A stretch of 64,000 bases of DNA from Neocallimastix lanati (nom. inval.) (taxonomy: Eukaryota > Neocallimastigomycota > Neocallimastigomycetes > Neocallimastigales > Neocallimastigaceae). Of the stretch, positions 1 to 14,012 are shown one piece after another. Each line of letters begins with the position of its first letter. Position 1 is the first letter of the stretch. A model generated the notes under the pieces. It saw only the letters and a list, made by a program, of their open reading frames with translations. It was not told the origin of the DNA and made no database searches. Made by a program: the position numbers and the translations under genes. The DNA lies in NCBI GenBank assembly GCA_016946835.1, contig JACVTC010000001.1, positions 3,143,501-3,207,500 of the forward strand. Direction: 5' to 3'.

Positions 1-240
1 TAATGATTTAATATTTTATATTTTTATTATTAATTATCATTAATTAATTATTATTATTTTTTTTTCCTGAAATTAAAAATTTTATTAATTTTTTTTTATT
101 AATAATTTCAAATTTTGGGGAGGAAAAAAAAATAATCAAAAATACAAAAATATAACCATAAAAATATTAAATTATTGTTTGATATCTTTATAAAGAAAGA
201 AACAAGTATTAAATTTTAAAATTTAAAACATTCTTTTAAT

Positions 241-400
241 AATAAATAAATAATAAATAATAAATAATAAATAATAAATAATAAATAATAAATAATAAAT
301 AATAAATAATAATAATAATAAATAATAAATAATAAATAATAAATAATAAATAATAAATAATAAATCATAAATCATAAATAATAAATCATAAATAATAAAT
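241..400. repeat. Heptamer array (TAATAAA)n
   Basis: About 20 head-to-tail copies of a 7-bp unit TAATAAA, with a pure AAT patch around 310-320 and C-containing variants (TAAATCA) near 362-395. The same unit builds the array at 61656-61855. Confidence 0.9.
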
Positions 401-1020
401 TATTTATTTTTAATATATATAATTTTTTTTTATTAAATATTATCATATGAAATATACAAAAAATTAATAAAATTAAATTGGATGATTAATAAATGTTATT
501 AAAAAAGGCGTTATATTATAATATATTACTTAATTTATTATTTATTTAAATATATTTAAATTTACGTTTTTTTTCTATTCTATATTAATTTAATATTTTT
601 TTCCTTTTTTTTTTTTTTTTATAGTTGTGACATTACATATAGTAATTTAAATTAATAAATAATAAAAAATATATATATGTATTTTATGTATATTTTTATA
701 TATTAAAAAAATTATATTATATATTAAAAGAAAATAGTATAATTTTTTTTAAATTAATTTGTATTTGCCAAATTTACTATATTTGTACATTTTATTATTT
801 AATTTCAAATTCAAAATATTTTATATCCCATTTAATATAATATATTATTAAGAATTGATGAAATATTTTATATATTTTGTACTTATTTCATTTATTTATT
901 TCATACTAATATACTTATAATTATATTAAATAAAATAATAAAAAAAAAATAAAAACTTTTAAAAAAATAATGAGAAATTTAATATTTCAGGAGTGTATTA
1001 ACAAACTATATTTTATTACT

Positions 1021-1150
1021 TATTTTTTTTTTCTTTTAAATATTTATATACTAATATTATTCAATTTTTTTTTTCTTTTAAATATTTATATACTAATATT
1101 ATTCAATTTTTTTTTTCTTTTAAATATTTATATACTAATATTATTCAATT
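1021..1150 (+). repeat. Three tandem copies of a 42-bp unit
   Basis: Three near-identical units, each a T tract followed by CTTTTAAATATTTATATAC and ATATTATTCAA, starting near 1033, 1075 and 1117. The period is a multiple of three, so the repeat keeps a frame open by accident. Confidence 0.85.
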
Positions 1151-1632
1151 TATTTTTAATTTTTTATAATTTTTTATAATTTTTTTTTTAAATATATATA
1201 TATAATATTATTTTAATTTGTTTTCAATTATATATATATTTTATATTTTATATATATATAAAATATTATAATATAATATTTTATAATAATTTTTTATAAT
1301 TTTTTATAATATTTTTAATAATACTTTTTTATAAATTTTTTTTAATCTTTTTGTAACAAATTATTCTTTTTATAATAATATTTTAGTTTTTTATTTTTAA
1401 TTTTTTATAATTTTTTATAATTTTTTTTTTAAATATATATATATAATATTATTTTAATTTGTTTTCAATTATATATATATTTTATATTTTATATATATAT
1501 AAAATATTATAATATAATATTTTATAATAATTTTTTATAATTTTTTATAATATTTTTAATAATACTTTTTTATAAATTTTTTTTAATCTTTTTGTAACAA
1601 ATTATTCTTTTTATAATAATATTTTAGTTTTT
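1150..1632. repeat. 241-bp tandem duplication
   Basis: Two near-identical copies in direct orientation, about 1150-1390 and 1391-1632. The anchor TTTTCAATTATATATATATT sits at 1221 and again at 1462, giving a 241-bp offset. Near identity implies a recent event. Confidence 0.85.
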
Positions 1633-1669
1633 TATAACTTTTTATAATAATTTATATATATTTGTTTTA

Positions 1670-1945
1670 ATACTTTGTATAATCATTTGTTATTTTTATA
1701 ATTTGTTATTTTTATAATATTTGTTTTAATACTTTTTATAATAATTTGTTATTTTTATAATTTGTTATTTTTATTATAATTTGTTATTTTTATAATATTT
1801 GTTTTAATACTTTTTATAATAATTTGTTATTTTTATAATTTGTTATTTTTATTATAATTTATTATTTTTATAATTTGTTATTTTTATTATAATTTATTAT
1901 TTTTATAATTTGTTATTTTTATTATAATTTATTATTTTTTTAATA
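1670..1945. repeat. TTTGTTATTTTTATAA minisatellite
   Basis: Repeated variants of TTTGTTATTTTTATAA, some with the insert ATTTGTTTTAATACTTTTTA, run through this stretch with higher-order periodicity. No coding potential is visible. Confidence 0.75.
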
Positions 1946-4244
1946 TTTTTTTATAAAAATTTTTTTTATAATTTTTTTAAAATAATTTTTTTTTTAAAAC
2001 TGTTATTAATTATCATTAAAAAATATCAGTAATATTTATTTTTTTTAAAATTATTCTTAATAATTATTAAAAAATTTCAGTAATAGCTCTTTTTTATTCA
2101 TTATTAAAAAATAAAAATTTCAATAGTAATTATTTTTTTTTAATAACTTTTATTATTCATTACTAACAAAATTATATTTTTTATAATCTTTTTTTATAAT
2201 AATTATTTATGATAATTATATATAATATATTTTTTTTTAATTTTTAATTTTTTGATTTTATATAATACTTTTTTATAATAATTTTTTTTTTAATTTTTAT
2301 ATTTTTATATAATAATTTTTTAAAACTATAATTAATCATTATTAAAAAATTTCAGCAATAGTTATTTTTTTTATAATTATTACTAATCATTATTGATAAT
2401 TTTCAGTAATTTTTTTATTATTATTATTTTATTATTTTTTTATAATTTTTTTATAATTTTTTTTTATTTCTTTATAATTTTTATGATAATTATTTATAAT
2501 AAGTTTTTTTTATTTTTTTTTTTATTTTTTATTATTTTTTTATAAATAATTTTTAATAATAATTTTTTAAATAAATTTTTATAATCTTATTTTATATAAC
2601 TTATTAATTGTTACTAACATAAATATATATATTTATATAATTTTATAATAATATATATAATTTTTTTTTTTAAAATTTTATTATAATTTTATATAATTTT
2701 TATAATATATTAGTATTAATGTGTTTTATTTTTACACACATATATAAAATAATTTTTTAATTATTATTATATTAGTATTAATGTATTTTTTTTAAATTAA
2801 AAAAAAGAAGGTTTTATATATTTGTAATATCTAGTTTTGCTAATATAACGAAGGGAAGTTATAATAAAGAAACTAGTTTATAATAGAGAAGAAATCAGGA
2901 TATTTATTACTGATTTTGAGAATTTGTGGATGAGATATTCAAAGGCAGTATTATTAATAGTGGGACTGAATCAATCCAACAAATGAATTAAATAATTTAA
3001 AAGACATTAATTACGTTAACAATAAAAATATTATTTACCCAAGTGGATTTAACCCTAGATGAAATAAAACATATAGGAACTTATAATGGCTAATTTAAAA
3101 ATAATAAATTTATTTTATCTAATGTTTATTACTCGTCAAATATCAAAAATAATTTAATTTCAACACATTCTCTGTGTTGAAATTAATTATGGAAAATATT
3201 AATAATAAGGACAGATTACAGATAATAAAAAATAATAAATTAATAGCAAATATTTATGCAGATGACGAAAATTTATTTTTTTTTGATACCATATCAATTA
3301 ATAATAATTACTTCAAAAAATCACGTTTTTCATATAGATACTGTTTTATGGCACCCGAGATCAGGTCATTACGTTAATAAAAATATACAAAATTTTGTTA
3401 TAGAACATTTGAAACTTTATATCTCTAAAAATTGTCATCAATGCAAAATCAGCAAGTTAAAGAAAAAACCTTTTTATAACACTCTTAATAAATCTGAAAT
3501 ACCAATGGAATTAGTTCACACCGATGTTATAGGAAAACTAGAAAATTCTTTTAATGATTTTAATTACTATCTTTTCTTGATGGTTTTTCCAGAAAATGTT
3601 GGGTTAGATATTCCTGATACTTTTATTAAATTTTATAACTTTATTTCTAATACTACTCCTTTCAAAATTATTAATATTAAATCTGATCATGGTACAGAAT
3701 ACATTAATAAAAATTTAATTAAATTTATGGAATCTAAAGGTATTAATTTTATTCATTCTACTCCAGGAAATTCTCAGCAAAATGGTTAATCTGAGAGCTT
3801 AAACCAAACTATAAACGATTGTGCAACGATTTTATTGAGTTCTGCTAAACTTCCTCTCAAATTCTGGGATTCCGCTATTTTATGTGCTGCTTATTTGTAT
3901 AATATTAACCCTTATCGGAGTAGTGAAAATAAAATTCCTAATGAATTATTTTTCAACAAACCCGTTGATATTGCACATCTTAAAGTTTTTGGTTGTAAAG
4001 CCTTCTTTTTATAATAATCATAAAACCAATAAATTTGAAAATAATTCCAAACCTGGTATTTTCCTTTGTTATTAACTGATTCTCTTGGTTATAAAATTTT
4101 AGATGTTTCTACTAATTTTATTATTACCGCCAGAGATGCTTATTTTTTAGAAGATACTCTTGGTACTATTAATACTACTTTCTTTTGCAATAAATATATT
4201 GACTCTCTTATTGATTTCAAGGATTTACTAATTGAGGGGGAAAG

Positions 4245-4698
<454 letters not shown>

Positions 4699-6733
4699 TT
4701 GAATAATAATAATTTATTTAATGATAACAATTTAAATAATAACAATAATTTATATAATTATGATAATAATAGTATTTTTTTTTTAAAAAATGACAATAAT
4801 TTAAATAATAATAATAATAATTTAAATAATAGTAATAATAATTCAAACAATAATAATGATACAAATAATAATTCTTTTAATAATAATCAACAAATCAATA
4901 CTAATTTAAATAAAAATAGTTTAATTGACAATAATAACCTAAATAATAATTATTTAAACAATAATGATAACAATAAAAATAATTTAAATAATAAAAGATC
5001 TCTCTCGAAGATAGTGAATATAATAGTGATTCAGATAACGAATCATTAAGTTTAAGAGAAAAAAAATCAAAAAATAATAAAACAAACGACACAAAGTTAT
5101 GAACATTATTACGAACGTTCCAAACACATATAAACAAACCATCAATTCAGAAGACAGCAATGAATGGAAATTAGCCATTAAAGAAGAAATTTCAAATATG
5201 TATAACAACAATGTAATGGAAGTAGTTAATAAAATTCCAAAAAATGTACACATAATAGATACTAAATGGATATTCACTGAAAAGGATGATAACAAAAAAA
5301 AGGCAAGACTAGTCTCTCGTGGTTTCCAACAAATACATGGGCAAGATTTTATTGAAACATATTCACCAGCAATTCAAGCCTGACAGTCTCAGATTAACAG
5401 TTGGTATAGCCTCTCTAAATGAATGGAACCTTAAACAATTAGATATTAAAGCTACATACTTAAATGAGGATTTAGAAGAAAAAATATATATGAAAATACC
5501 TTTAGGTGATAAAAACTACAATAAAAATAAATATTGGCTATTAAAGAAGGCTCTCTATAGTTTAAAACAAGCTATTTGAATGTGGTACAAAGAAATATCA
5601 CATTTTCTCATTAGTATTGGTTTTAGAAAATACAATATAGATAAATATCTTTTTGGAAAATATGATAAAAGTAATAAATTAATTTGTTTACTAACGTTAT
5701 ATTTGATGACATTTTAATAACAGGAAAGGGTAATGAAATAAATTATATTATTAATATAATTTATTAAATTATTAATATATTATTAAATTAAAAGGTAAAT
5801 ATAAGATTTCAAAAGAATTAAAGGCAAATAAAATAATCGGTATCAATATATATAAAACTAAAGATGGATACAAAATAAATCAAATAGATTACATCAACAA
5901 GATCATCAAAAAATATAAGATGAATAAAAAAAAGAGTGTCAAAACGACTTTCAGAAATGTAACTGATTTTGAAAGAGAAAATTCATACTTGGTTAATGTT
6001 ACAGAATATAAATTTTTACTTGGTGCTCTATAGCAGTAAAGTCCAGACCTGACATATCTTCCGTAGTAAGCCCAGCTTCAAGAAATTGTGAAAATCCAAC
6101 CGAAACGGACAATAGATCATTAATGCACATATTACAATATTTAAAAGGAACAAATTAACAAATCATTATGCTATAATGAAAAAAATAGTTTCATTGGATA
6201 TTCTGATTTAGATTTTGCAAGTGATGAAAAAACAATAAGGTCTACTAACGGTTTTATTTTCTTACATGGTGATAGTCCAATTTCATAAAAATCTCAACAA
6301 CAAAAAAAGCGTAACTTTATCCACAGCAGAAGTTGAATTCGTAAGTTTGACTGAATGTGCCAAACAAGGTATTTGGTTTAAAAATTTAATTAAAGAAATA
6401 TTTAATAAAGAAAATAAAAATTAAAATTATGGTAGATAAAAAGCTTGTATAGCAATAGCTCAAGATACAAATTCAAAAGGTCGATGTAAACACATAGATA
6501 CAAGATATAAATTTATATAAGAAGAAATAAATAACAATAATATTATATTAGAATATATTAATACAGAAAATATGTTAGCTGATCCTCTAACAAAAAGGAT
6601 TACAGTCATAAAAATGAATCATTATACAAATTTAATTTTTACAGATTAAAAAAAAAATTTTTTTTATTATTATTCATTATTTGTATATATAGTTAAAAAA
6701 TATATTATTATTTTTCATTATTTGTATATATAG

Positions 6734-6797
<64 letters not shown>

Positions 6798-6819
6798 ATA
6801 ATACTTAATGTAGGGGGAA

Positions 6820-7016
6820 TGTTAAGTAAAATACATTAAGATATTATAAAGTATATTAATGATATAATGTGTACGTGAAAGATTAAATATTGAATTAATG
6901 TATAATATTAAATAATTAAGTCCTTTTATAATAAAAAAATATAAAATATTAATTAATAAATAAATATATAATAATATAAATATCGTGTACAAAACATTCT
7001 GTGTAACGCCTTAACA
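6820..7016 (+). repeat. 3' LTR of the copia element
   Basis: A 197-bp LTR. It starts TGTTAAG directly after the polypurine tract TAGGGGGAA (6811-6819) and ends CTTAACA at 7016, so the 7-bp termini are perfect inverted repeats with the canonical TG...CA. Just upstream lie a duplicated roughly 45-bp segment (6661-6735) and a 59-nt A tract (6737-6795). Confidence 0.85.
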
Positions 7017-7501
7017 ATTTTTAAATGCTCATATTAAATTTCAATATAAAATAAATTTTTATATGTAATATAAACAATTCATATATCTTACTAATAATAT
7101 AATTAAAAATTATAATTTTTGCTAGTAATGATAAATATAATAATTAAAAATATAATTTTTTGTAATTATGTTCTTTAATATAAAAGTTAATAATAATAAT
7201 AGTATTAATATTTATCATTTTTATTAAGTGATTAATTAAATAATAGAAAAGTAATAAAAATATTATTACTATAATAATTGTAGTAATATAGAAAATAATA
7301 TATGAAATTATTAACGATAGAAAATGAATCTTAATAGTATTAATTTTTTAATAATAAAAACTATTTTATAATATTTATGCTAATAAGGAGTAAGGAAATT
7401 AAAAAATAATAGATTAATTTCTATTTTTTAATAATTAAATAAAAAAAAAATAATTGAGGAGATTAAAAAATAAAAAATTAATTATTATTTTATAATAATT
7501 A

Positions 7502-7918
<417 letters not shown>

Positions 7919-8189
7919 CATTGATAATATAATATTAATTGATAAAAATGATGAAAAATTATATTTTTATTATATATTTCTATTATCATATTTCTATTAT
8001 ATTATATATTTCTATTATAATTTTTTATTTATTAATTTATTAATAATTAAAATAAATAATTAAAAGAATAGTAATAGAAAATGGCTATTAATAAAAATAT
8101 TAATTATTTTTTTTTATTTAATTATTAATAATATTAATAAATTAATGGATAAATAATAATTATACCGTAAAAATTAATACTCTGAAAAT

Positions 8190-9296
8190 TTAAATGACAG
8201 AGATAGATAACCTTCTTAGCCTGGATTTAATTATTTGGTTTTTTTCAAATTGAACTAACACCTGGTAGGGTTCATCTGAATGAGTAGAGGATTTGGAAAG
8301 GCATAATTGTAATACTTCTTTACCTTTCCATTCTCCCTTATTCTTCACAACGACTTCCATCACAAATTCTTCTCCTACTAAATGGACATGTTGAACGGTA
8401 AACTCAAAATCGGTATAACTTAAACCGAAACCAAAAAGGGGAATATAACGCTTTACGGGCCATAGTATCGAAATAACGATGACCCATAATAAAACCCCTT
8501 CTTTATTGTCCGTATCGGTTTCATGACTAAAATTACTTAAGGGCGAATAATCTTCTTGCATCGTCCAAGTCGTAGCTAATTTACTAGAGGGATATTTGGT
8601 ACCGGAAACTATAAATCTCCTAAGGCTTTCGAAGTATTCACTCCTAATTGGGATAAGACCAAAATATTGGAAACGGCCTCTAAGCCAGATAAATCAACTG
8701 GTCCAAGGTTGTTTAATACTAACATATTTTTTTTACAACTAGAGGCTAATGCATTTATGACATGTTTTTTTTTTTTTTTTTCGTTATCTATTAATATAAT
8801 ATCACCTTTAATAAATTTTCGATCGGCCCCTTTGCCGGAAATACGAGAGAGAACGTAAAGTGCAACTTTTCCTTCGTACATATCCGCCACTGAAATCTCA
8901 TATTCAGGTTCTTCCATAATAGCACCCATATTATTCATAATACCAGAAATAGAATGAAAAAGATTATGACGTTCTAATTTAGCTTTAAAATCATCTTGTT
9001 CTTTTTTTTGTAATGATTGTTATTGGCATCTAAATCGGGTGTAGAAAAGAATTTGATATTCTCCTTTCTTGAATGCTTCTTCTATCATATCAAAGAAACG
9101 TGAATTAACTTCGTCAGAAACCAGTACTCCCTTTAATAGTTCATCTAATACCATTTCCACATAAAATATATTTCTTTTTCGTAATTACCTAAAAGGAAAT
9201 CTCCATTCCATCCTAGAAGTACTGTACATTCTGGTAAATACTCATCTAATATTTCTAAATGCTTTTTTTTTCATACTCATCCAGTTCTTCTGCCAT
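8190..9296 (-). pseudogene. Broken GH3 beta-glucosidase, bacterial-type permuted layout
   Basis: GH3 enzymes release glucose from cello-oligosaccharides. The likely original start is ATG at 9294-9296 (MAEELDEYEKK), followed in another frame by the start-like segment PECTVLLGWNGDF. A GH3 C-terminal-type domain lies at about 8940-8609, with LYVLSRISGKGADR, GDIILIDNEKK and a LNNLGPVDL glycine-turn relic. A fibronectin-III-like segment (8561-8190) shows PLFGFGLSYTDFEF and VKNKGEWKGKEVLQL. Having the GH3_C domain first is the permuted order known for several rumen bacterial enzymes. The GH3_N domain carrying the nucleophile is missing below 8190. Frameshifts occur in A runs near 9270 and 8765 and near 8470. 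Bacterial origin by transfer is an inference consistent with known anaerobic fungal CAZymes. Confidence 0.8.
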
Positions 9297-9497
9297 TTTA
9301 GTAGGTTAATTGTCAAGTTTAATTAGAACTGATAATATTTATATGAAAAAAAATGTTAATAAACATAAGTCCCATTTTTTTTTTTACCAAAATTAGTGAT
9401 ATAATAGTTTATCTTTATTAAACGATTAATTAATTAATTAATAACCTACATTTGTCATAGAATGTTATTTATTTACATAATTTACATTTTATTACAT

Positions 9498-9531
<34 letters not shown>

Positions 9532-9673
9532 TTAGGGTGAAGCAAACCCATCAACTTTATTTTTATTATTGTTATTTTTATTATTATTTTTTAAAATTTT
9601 ATATTTTAATAGAAAGATTATTTTATTTCATATTATTTTTACAATTATTTTTAAATTTTCTATTACAATTAGT

Positions 9674-10309
9674 TTATACTAAAATTTCACTATGTTTTAT
9701 GGAAATGGGAATTTCGTTTTGGTCTTTTTTCTGAAATTCATTTTTGTTCATATTTTCATTTTGATTCATATTTTCATTTTGGTTATTATTTTTATTAAGC
9801 AATTTACTAAATAATTTTATTCCATATATAATTGATATTATTACACAGGAAATTATTAACAAAATAAAAACTAACATCATAATCACATATATAACTATAG
9901 CTATAACTAATTCTTTATGTCTTTTTTCGTTTATTCTACGCTCTTCTTTTTCTTCATATTCTATTCTTTCTTTAATTTTATCCTTAGTTTCATGATTTAC
10001 AGGATATTCCAACTTACTTAAATTATTAATGGAATCAGGCAATTCTGTAATATAATTATCATAAAAATTTCTTACATATTTATATAAAATAAAATAAAAT
10101 AAAATAATTTTTAAATACTAATATTAATATTTTTCACAATAACTGAAATATTATTGATAATATCTTTGTAATAACTTGATATAATAATATTTACAATTTT
10201 TTTAATTCGGTTATATTTCCAATAGATGAAGAGACTTTCTCTATTTCATTACTCGATAAATCTCTTTTATAATAATTATAGTAATAATATTTATTATTAT
10301 TATTAATAA

Positions 10310-10349
<40 letters not shown>

Positions 10350-11375
10350 CAAAAAAGGATTTTAGGAGTTGATCATATTATTAAAAGATTCTTGTATTAA
10401 ATTGAAAAAAAAAATAAAATAAAATTACATACAATTCTTTTAATTTTTTCAAATTAAATAGCTCTTCTGGTAATTCTTTAATTTGATTTCTACTCATAGT
10501 TCTTATATATATATATATATATATTTACTCATTTAAATAAATATATAATTTATATATTTAAATAATAATAAAAAAAAATGTTATTTAAATAATCTCAGAA
10601 ATATTACAATATTTCCAATTCAGATAATTCTCCAATGGTTGATGGAATAGCTTTAATATTATTATATTCTAATTGTCTTTTTATTATATATTTAAATTTT
10701 ATTATAAATAATTTAAATAAAATTTTATAGTTTCTTATTAATATATAATAGAGTAAGTTTAACTCACAGTTCTTTTAATTTTTTCAATTGACCGAGTTCA
10801 TTTGGCAATCCTTTAATTTGATTACTATTCATAGTGCTTTTATATATATATATTATTCATTTAAATAATCATATAATTTATATAAAATTAAAAAGTAATC
10901 ATTTAATATCTATTACAATATTTCCAATTCAGATAATTCTCCAATTGACGAAGGAATTTTTTCAATTGAATTACTTTCTAAATTTCTTTATATTATATTA
11001 TATTATATTATATTATTTATTTTTTTAGAAAAAAAAAAAAAAAAAAATAGAATTAGTTATATAATTAAAAATTTCTTATTTATAAATTCAATAAAAATTT
11101 TATACTTACAAATATTTTAATTTTTTCAATTTAAATAGTTCATTTGGTATTTCTGTAATGACATTTCTTTCATTCATTCCTATAGTTCTATTACGTAAAT
11201 AAATATTTTTATTAATATTTTTATGTATAAATTTCTTTTAACTAATACAATAATAGTGTTATTTTTTTTTAATTATTATTACAATTTTTCTAATTCAGAT
11301 AATTCTCCAATTTCAGGTGGAATTTTTTCTAATCTAAGTCTAAATAACTTTCTTTTTTATTATAATTATTATTAT

Positions 11376-11424
<49 letters not shown>

Positions 11425-12104
11425 TATTTATTTTAACAAATTAGTTTTGTGATTAAAAAATTATTTAAAAATTTAATAATATATATAATTACTTACAATT
11501 CTTTTAATTTTTTCAGTTTAAAGAATTCAGCTGGTAATTCTTCAATTGGCATAATTGACAAGGATCTTTATATAATTTTTTAATTTATACTTTATAATGA
11601 AATAATAATAATAAAAAAAAATATTATTTAAATAATAGAATAATTAATAATTACAGTTTTTCCATTTCAGATAAATTTTCAATAGAAGGAGGAATTTTAT
11701 CTGTTTCTTCCAAATCTAAATACCTTTTTTTATTTATATTTAAATTTTTTAAAAGAATTTTTTTGAATTAGCTATATAATTAAAAAGTTTCTTATTCATA
11801 ATATAATTTAAATCTTTTGAAAAAAAGTCTCTAAAATATATATTTTATTATTTTATTTAATATATTATAATAAATTGGATAATATTTCATACATTTCAAT
11901 TATATGACCATTTTTAAGTGTTGCAAACGAATAACTTCCCATATAAGTACTATCTTCACTACATCTTCCATCATTTTTACCAATTATTGAATAATAAATT
12001 TGACATTCATCATCACTATTGGTAGTATTTTTATCATTGATTACATTAGTCCCTGTTAAAGTGAAAAGAAAAATGATATTAATTAAAAATAAAATTAATT
12101 TCAT
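9674..12104 (-). CDS. Leucine-rich-repeat single-pass membrane protein, 11 exons
   Basis: Exon 1 (12104-11893) encodes a signal peptide (MKLILFLINIIFLFTLTG) and a short Cys-containing ectodomain. Exons 2-10 (11723-11655, 11565-11497, 11351-11283, 11178-11110, 10985-10917, 10836-10768, 10676-10608, 10501-10433, 10263-10195) are each 69 nt with phase-2 introns and encode one 23-residue LRR each. Exon 11 (10070-9674) finishes a last LRR, then a charged linker, one transmembrane helix (VIYVIMMLVFILLIISCVI) and an Asn/Gln-rich tail. The spliced frame is about 409 aa. LRRs alternate between a type ending GELSELEKL and a type ending FKLKKLKEL. One oddity is that exon 5 is 69 nt only if its acceptor is GG; the nearest AG gives 70 nt and a frameshift. 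TATATAAAA-like sequence lies about 30 nt upstream. The topology suggests a cell-surface recognition protein; the ligand is unknown. No kinase is present. Confidence 0.82.
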
Positions 12105-12584
12105 TTGAATTATTATTTCTTTTTCTTTGATATTTTATATAAAAGATCTTTTATTTAATTTAATTTATTTTTTTTTAAATATTAAAAAAATAAATAGATT
12201 AGAAAAAATGTATTATTTTAATACTTTTTTATGGTTATAATTATTATTTATAATTTTTTAAATTATTTATTTTATAAAATTTTACCCAAAATTAATTAAA
12301 ATTAAATTCATAAAATTAATTGAACATTTATAGTTATAATTAATAAAATTTAAAAAAAAAATAAAAAAAAATTATTGAAATTTACTAGTAATTTTTAAAT
12401 TAAAATATAAAGTAAAAAATAAAATTTATTAATTATTGTAAAATTTTTATTCATTATTAAAAAAAAAATTATATTATCGTTTATGGTTTTCTATATTTAT
12501 TATACTTTTATTAGAAAGATTATTTTCTTTTATATATATATTTTCTTTCTACAATTAGTTTATTCAGATATATATCTTAATTAA

Positions 12585-12638
12585 CTAATTGCAATAGAAA
12601 AAAAAAATCATCACTTTTATTAAAAAGGAAACCTCATG

Positions 12639-12677
<39 letters not shown>

Positions 12678-13698
12678 AAATCCATTTTGGTTATTAAGTG
12701 ATTTATTAGATAATTTTATTCCACATTTAACTGATATTACTAAACAAGAAATTATTAACGCAATAAAAACTAATATCATAAGCAAATATATAACTATAAT
12801 TGTAATTAATTCCTTATGTCCTTTTTCCTTTATTCTATGCTCTTCTTCTTCTTCTTCTTCATATTCTAATTTTTTTTTTTAATTTTATCCTTAGTTTCAT
12901 GATCTACAGGATATTTCAACTTATTTAAATTATTAATGGCATCAGGTAATTCTGTAATATAATTGTCATAAAAATTCCTTACATATTTATAAGAAATAAA
13001 ATAAAATAATTTTAAATATTAATATTAATATTTTACAATAATTGAAATATTATTAATAATATCTTGTAATAACTTAATATAATAATAATAATAGTAATAA
13101 TAATTATAAAATTAATTATTTTAAATTATATAGTTCTTCTGGTAATTCTTTAATTTAATTTCCACTCATAGTTCTTTTATATATATATAATTATTCATTT
13201 AAATAAATATATAATTTATATAATTTATATATTTAAATAATAAAAAAAAAAAAAAAAAAAAAAAAAGACCGCTATTTAAATAATTATTACAATATTTCCA
13301 ATTCAAATAATTCTCCAATAGTTGATGGAATAGCTTTAATATTATTATATTCTAATTGTCTTTTTATTATATATTTAAATTTTATTATAAATAATTTAAA
13401 TAAAATTTTATAGTTTATTATTAATATATAAAAAAGAAAGTTTAACTCACAGTTCTTTTAATTTTTTCAATTGACCGAGTTCATTTGGCAATTTTTAAAT
13501 TTTATTACTTTTCATAGTGCTTTTATATATATATATATATATATTATTCATTTAAATAATCATATAATTTATATAAAATTAAAAAGTAATCATTTAATAA
13601 CTAATTACAATATTTCCAATTCAGATAATTCTCCAATTGATGAAGGAATTTTTTCAATTGAATTATTTTCTAAATTTCTTTATATTAATTAATTATTT

Positions 13699-13733
<35 letters not shown>

Positions 13734-14012
13734 AAAAAAAATTAGAATTAGTTATATAATTAAAAGTTTCTTATTTATAAATTCAATAAAATTTTTATAC
13801 TTATAAATATTTTAAATTTTTCAATTTAAATAGTTCATTTGGTATTTCTATAAAATCATTTCCTCATTCTTATAGTTCTACTACGTAAATAAATATTTTT
13901 ATTATTAATATTTTATGTATAAATTTCTTATAATTAATATAATAATAGTGTTATTAAATTTTTTAATTATTATTACAATTTTTCTAATTCAGATAATTCT
14001 ATATATTTTGTT
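12585..14012 (-). pseudogene. Truncated tandem copy of the LRR gene
   Basis: Counterparts of exons 11, 9, 8, 7, 6, 5 and a stub of exon 4 follow in the same order and with similar introns as the gene at 9674-12104. Exon 10 and the donor side of exon 9 are deleted (13000-13130). The copy ends inside exon 4 near 14012, so the signal peptide and first LRRs are absent. Exon 7' has an in-frame TAA (near 13495). Exon 5' has lost its GT donor and about 5 nt. Exon 11' has a net frameshift in an A run near 12870, and its tail is overrun by a lysine-coding homopolymer (12639-12676). It is a duplication relic, although its LRR exons could still feed gene conversion with the intact neighbour (inference). 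Confidence 0.85.

Larger units (their letters stand above)
1..2825. other. Gene-free AT-rich repeat region
   Basis: No coding region could be supported here. The stretch is almost pure A/T. It contains a heptamer array, a 42-bp triple repeat, a 241-bp tandem duplication and a T-rich minisatellite (listed separately), then degenerate runs of TTTTTATAAT-type sequence. The only open frame (970-1179) is a by-product of the 42-bp repeat. Confidence 0.8.

Noticed and set aside
970-1179. 69-codon frame with three identical hydrophobic repeats
   Set aside because: It is the translation of a 42-bp tandem DNA repeat in spacer with no other coding signal.
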